This document shows, one piece after another, positions 62,394-64,000 of a stretch of DNA of 64,000 bases. The notes below the pieces were generated by a model. That model searched no databases. It saw only the letters and a program-made list of their open reading frames with translations, and was not told the origin of the DNA. Source of the DNA: Adlercreutzia sp. ZJ473 (GTDB lineage: Bacteria; Actinomycetota; Coriobacteriia; Coriobacteriales; Eggerthellaceae); the NCBI RefSeq assembly GCF_013185065.1, contig NZ_JAAVTO010000005.1, forward strand, positions 1-64,000, given 5' to 3'. The translations under genes and the position numbers were made by a program. The stretch's first letter is position 1, and every line of letters begins with the position of its first letter.

Positions 62394-63224
62394 ATGCGAA
62401 CGAGCGAAGATGCAAGCTGGGAGCTGATCGGCTCGCTCATCGCCGCGGAGTCAAGCGGCAAGAGCCCGCGGCTGTTCTCCTCGCGCCGGACGCTGTTCGG
62501 CATCCCCTCAGCGCTCGACGAGGAGCTGGCGAAGCTCGACCAGGAGGTTGCAAGGCGGGCTGGCGCGTCCGAGCAAGCCGGCGCGTCCAAGCCGGGCGAG
62601 GCGCCCGAACGAGTGGGCGAAGCGCCCAAACCGGTGAGTGAAGCGACGGCCTCCCCCGCACCCGAACCAGCTGGCGTACCCAAGCCGGGCGGGGCGCCCA
62701 AGCCAGCCGGCACGCCCCGGCAAACGCAGCAGCACGTGGTCCACCCCCTGGCGCCCGTGTTCGACGAGCGCTCACGCGTGCTCATCTTGGGCACGATGCC
62801 CTCGCCGAAGTCGCGCGAGACCGGCTTCTACTACAACCACCCGCAGAACCGCTTCTGGAAGGTGATGGCCGCCCTCTTCGACGAGCCGATTCCCGCCGCC
62901 AACCAGGAGAAGAAGGAGCTCGTGCTCGCACACGGCGTCGCGCTGTGGGACGTGCTGGCCGAGTGCACCATCAGGGGGGCCAGCGACGGCACCATCGCCG
63001 AGTGCGTGCCGAACGACATCGCGTGGCTGATCGGGCAGGCGCCCGTCGAGGCCGTGTTCTGCACCGGCGCGAAGGCCGCTGAGCTCTACAAGAAATACTG
63101 CGAGCCCTCCACGCGCATGCCCTGCACGCGGCTGCCCTCCACGAGCCCCGCGAACGCCGCGACCTCCCTCGACCAGCTCATCGAAGCCTACCGGCAGATC
63201 CTCCCCTTCTGCGTCCAAGCGTAA
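62394..63224 (+). CDS. Hypoxanthine-DNA glycosylase (UDG superfamily) with N-terminal extension
   Basis: 276 residues, AAGGAG upstream, starting one base after the UvrA-like stop. The catalytic domain occupies the C-terminal ~160 residues: RVLILGTMPSPKSRETGFYY and NHPQNRFWKVMAALF are the HDG-family signature, with ALWDVLAECTIRGASDGTI later. It removes hypoxanthine from DNA. Residues 1-45 are an extra unrecognised segment, joined by a ~65-residue Pro/Ala/Gly linker with EAPKPV/GAPKPA repeats. The pairing with UvrA suggests a damage-response operon. Confidence 0.88.
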   Translation: MRTSEDASWELIGSLIAAESSGKSPRLFSSRRTLFGIPSALDEELAKLDQEVARRAGASEQAGASKPGEAPERVGEAPKPVSEATASPAPEPAGVPKPGGAPKPAGTPRQTQQHVVHPLAPVFDERSRVLILGTMPSPKSRETGFYYNHPQNRFWKVMAALFDEPIPAANQEKKELVLAHGVALWDVLAECTIRGASDGTIAECVPNDIAWLIGQAPVEAVFCTGAKAAELYKKYCEPSTRMPCTRLPSTSPANAATSLDQLIEAYRQILPFCVQA

Positions 63225-63403
63225 GCGAGGCAGCGCGCGACTCTGGCAGGGACGACGAGCCCACCCCATGAGGCGATCCCCTCCTCTTCGCTTCCGTCCT
63301 CAGCGTCCTCCGCGAACAGGCGGTCATCACAATGGAGCCTGCGCGTTTTAGTGTTGAGGACACACGCCGTCTGCCCGCCAAGGCCGGATGCCGCTTCCGA
63401 GAG

Positions 63404-64000
63404 CTAACCTTCCGCGCGCCTGCTGTCCCCCGTCTTGTAGTCGACCTCGACACCGTCCTGCACGTTCGGGATGTAGACCTTGAAGCAGACGCCCTCGCCG
63501 CCGTCCTCGACGGAGAGCGCCTCCATGAGCACCCCGCGCGCGACCAGCTCGCCGCCTCGGAAGTCAGGGGTCACGCGGTAGCAGACGTGACCGCCCGTGG
63601 CGTCCACGTGCCCAGAGACCTGCTGCTCGAAGCGGGTCATCGTCTCGTTGAGCTGGCGCGTCCCCGCGATCAGGTTTCGCTCGTTCGCGTTCTCGGCGCC
63701 GAGGCTCCAGGCTATCAGGTGGCTGCGGTTGAAGAGGGCCCCGTTGCTGGCGGCTATCAGCTCGGGGTAGAACGCCTGCTTCCACCCGCTCGGGCGTATC
63801 GAGGATATGCTTCCGCGCTCCTCGCCCTCAGCTGGGGCGGTCTCCTCGCCGACGATGGCCTCGGCGACACCGCACCGCCCGAGCGCGTCCAGCTCGCTGT
63901 AGCGCTCGTACCCGAACGCCTCGCCTTCGACTGTGGAGAAGTCGGGTGTCTCGTCGTAGGCGTAGTAGGTGCCGTCCGCGCTGATCTGCGGGTCAGAGCC
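63404..64000 (-). CDS. DNA/RNA non-specific endonuclease, EndA/NucA-like (partial, runs off right edge)
   Basis: 199 codons are visible, open to base 64000. The catalytic region reads NGALFNRSHLIAWSLGAENA with the His of the beta-beta-alpha-metal motif, followed by NLIAGTRQLNETM, and ends in YIPNVQDGVEVDYKTGDSRR. This matches secreted DNA-entry nucleases of streptococcal type. The N terminus, where a signal peptide would lie, is outside the window. No gene lies between it and the glycosylase (63225-63403). Confidence 0.87.
   Translation of the reverse strand, partial: GSDPQISADGTYYAYDETPDFSTVEGEAFGYERYSELDALGRCGVAEAIVGEETAPAEGEERGSISSIRPSGWKQAFYPELIAASNGALFNRSHLIAWSLGAENANERNLIAGTRQLNETMTRFEQQVSGHVDATGGHVCYRVTPDFRGGELVARGVLMEALSVEDGGEGVCFKVYIPNVQDGVEVDYKTGDSRRAEG

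Overview
The window is a chromosomal segment of a GC-rich, Gram-positive-type actinobacterium. The best fit is the class Coriobacteriia, probably Eggerthellaceae. The grounds are strong GGAGG-type ribosome sites with frequent GTG/TTG starts, a type III glutamine synthetase, a sortase with its substrate, an LCP protein and Wzz/BY-kinase/PHP phosphatase capsule control set, and several respiratory-type molybdopterin oxidoreductases. This placement is inference from gene content; no marker was searched. Three parS-like centromere sites at 18.2, 20.1 and 36.6 kb suggest an origin-proximal position.

Layout. (1) 0-13.6 kb is a capsule/exopolysaccharide locus of two divergent arms. The minus arm runs from a LoaP/NusG-like antiterminator through an initiating sugar transferase and glycosyltransferases to two AT-rich LicD genes. 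It is broken by an ISL3-type insertion that left only the first ~70 codons of one glycosyltransferase. The plus arm encodes an LPXTG-like surface protein, a class B-like sortase, an LCP ligase and the chain-length, kinase and phosphatase control proteins. (2) 13.6-42.4 kb is mostly core metabolism: EngB, Apt, a Tritrichomonas-like IMP dehydrogenase, M18 aminopeptidase, rubrerythrin, citramalate synthase, GlnN, S9/L13, a ZIP transporter, MetY/MetA, homoserine dehydrogenase, LysA, a MoaE-like protein and NAT. Its intergenic regions hold parS sites, short degenerate repeats, a 226-bp palindromic element and a RelB-PIN toxin-antitoxin pair. (3) 42.4-53.9 kb is an anaerobic redox island: an operon resembling pyrogallol/phloroglucinol transhydroxylase (large subunit frameshifted) with an MFS carrier, an MBL-fold hydrolase and a LysR regulator, followed by a DmsABC-like complex and decayed remnants. 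(4) 54-64 kb holds an Fe-S aldo/keto reductase and then nucleic-acid-oriented genes: an AlbA_2/ATPase regulator framed by duplicated sequence, an NnrE-like epimerase with a repeat insert, a DUF6998-like protein, a GIY-YIG protein, a second-type UvrA with a triple operator, a hypoxanthine-DNA glycosylase and a non-specific endonuclease cut by the right edge.

How the genes work together. LoaP probably drives long transcription of the capsule arm while the kinase/phosphatase pair sets chain length and the LCP protein attaches polymer to the wall. MetA carries Glu111, so it should make O-acetylhomoserine, which MetY converts; homoserine comes from Hom, transcribed after LysA. No tRNA, rRNA or CRISPR array was seen.
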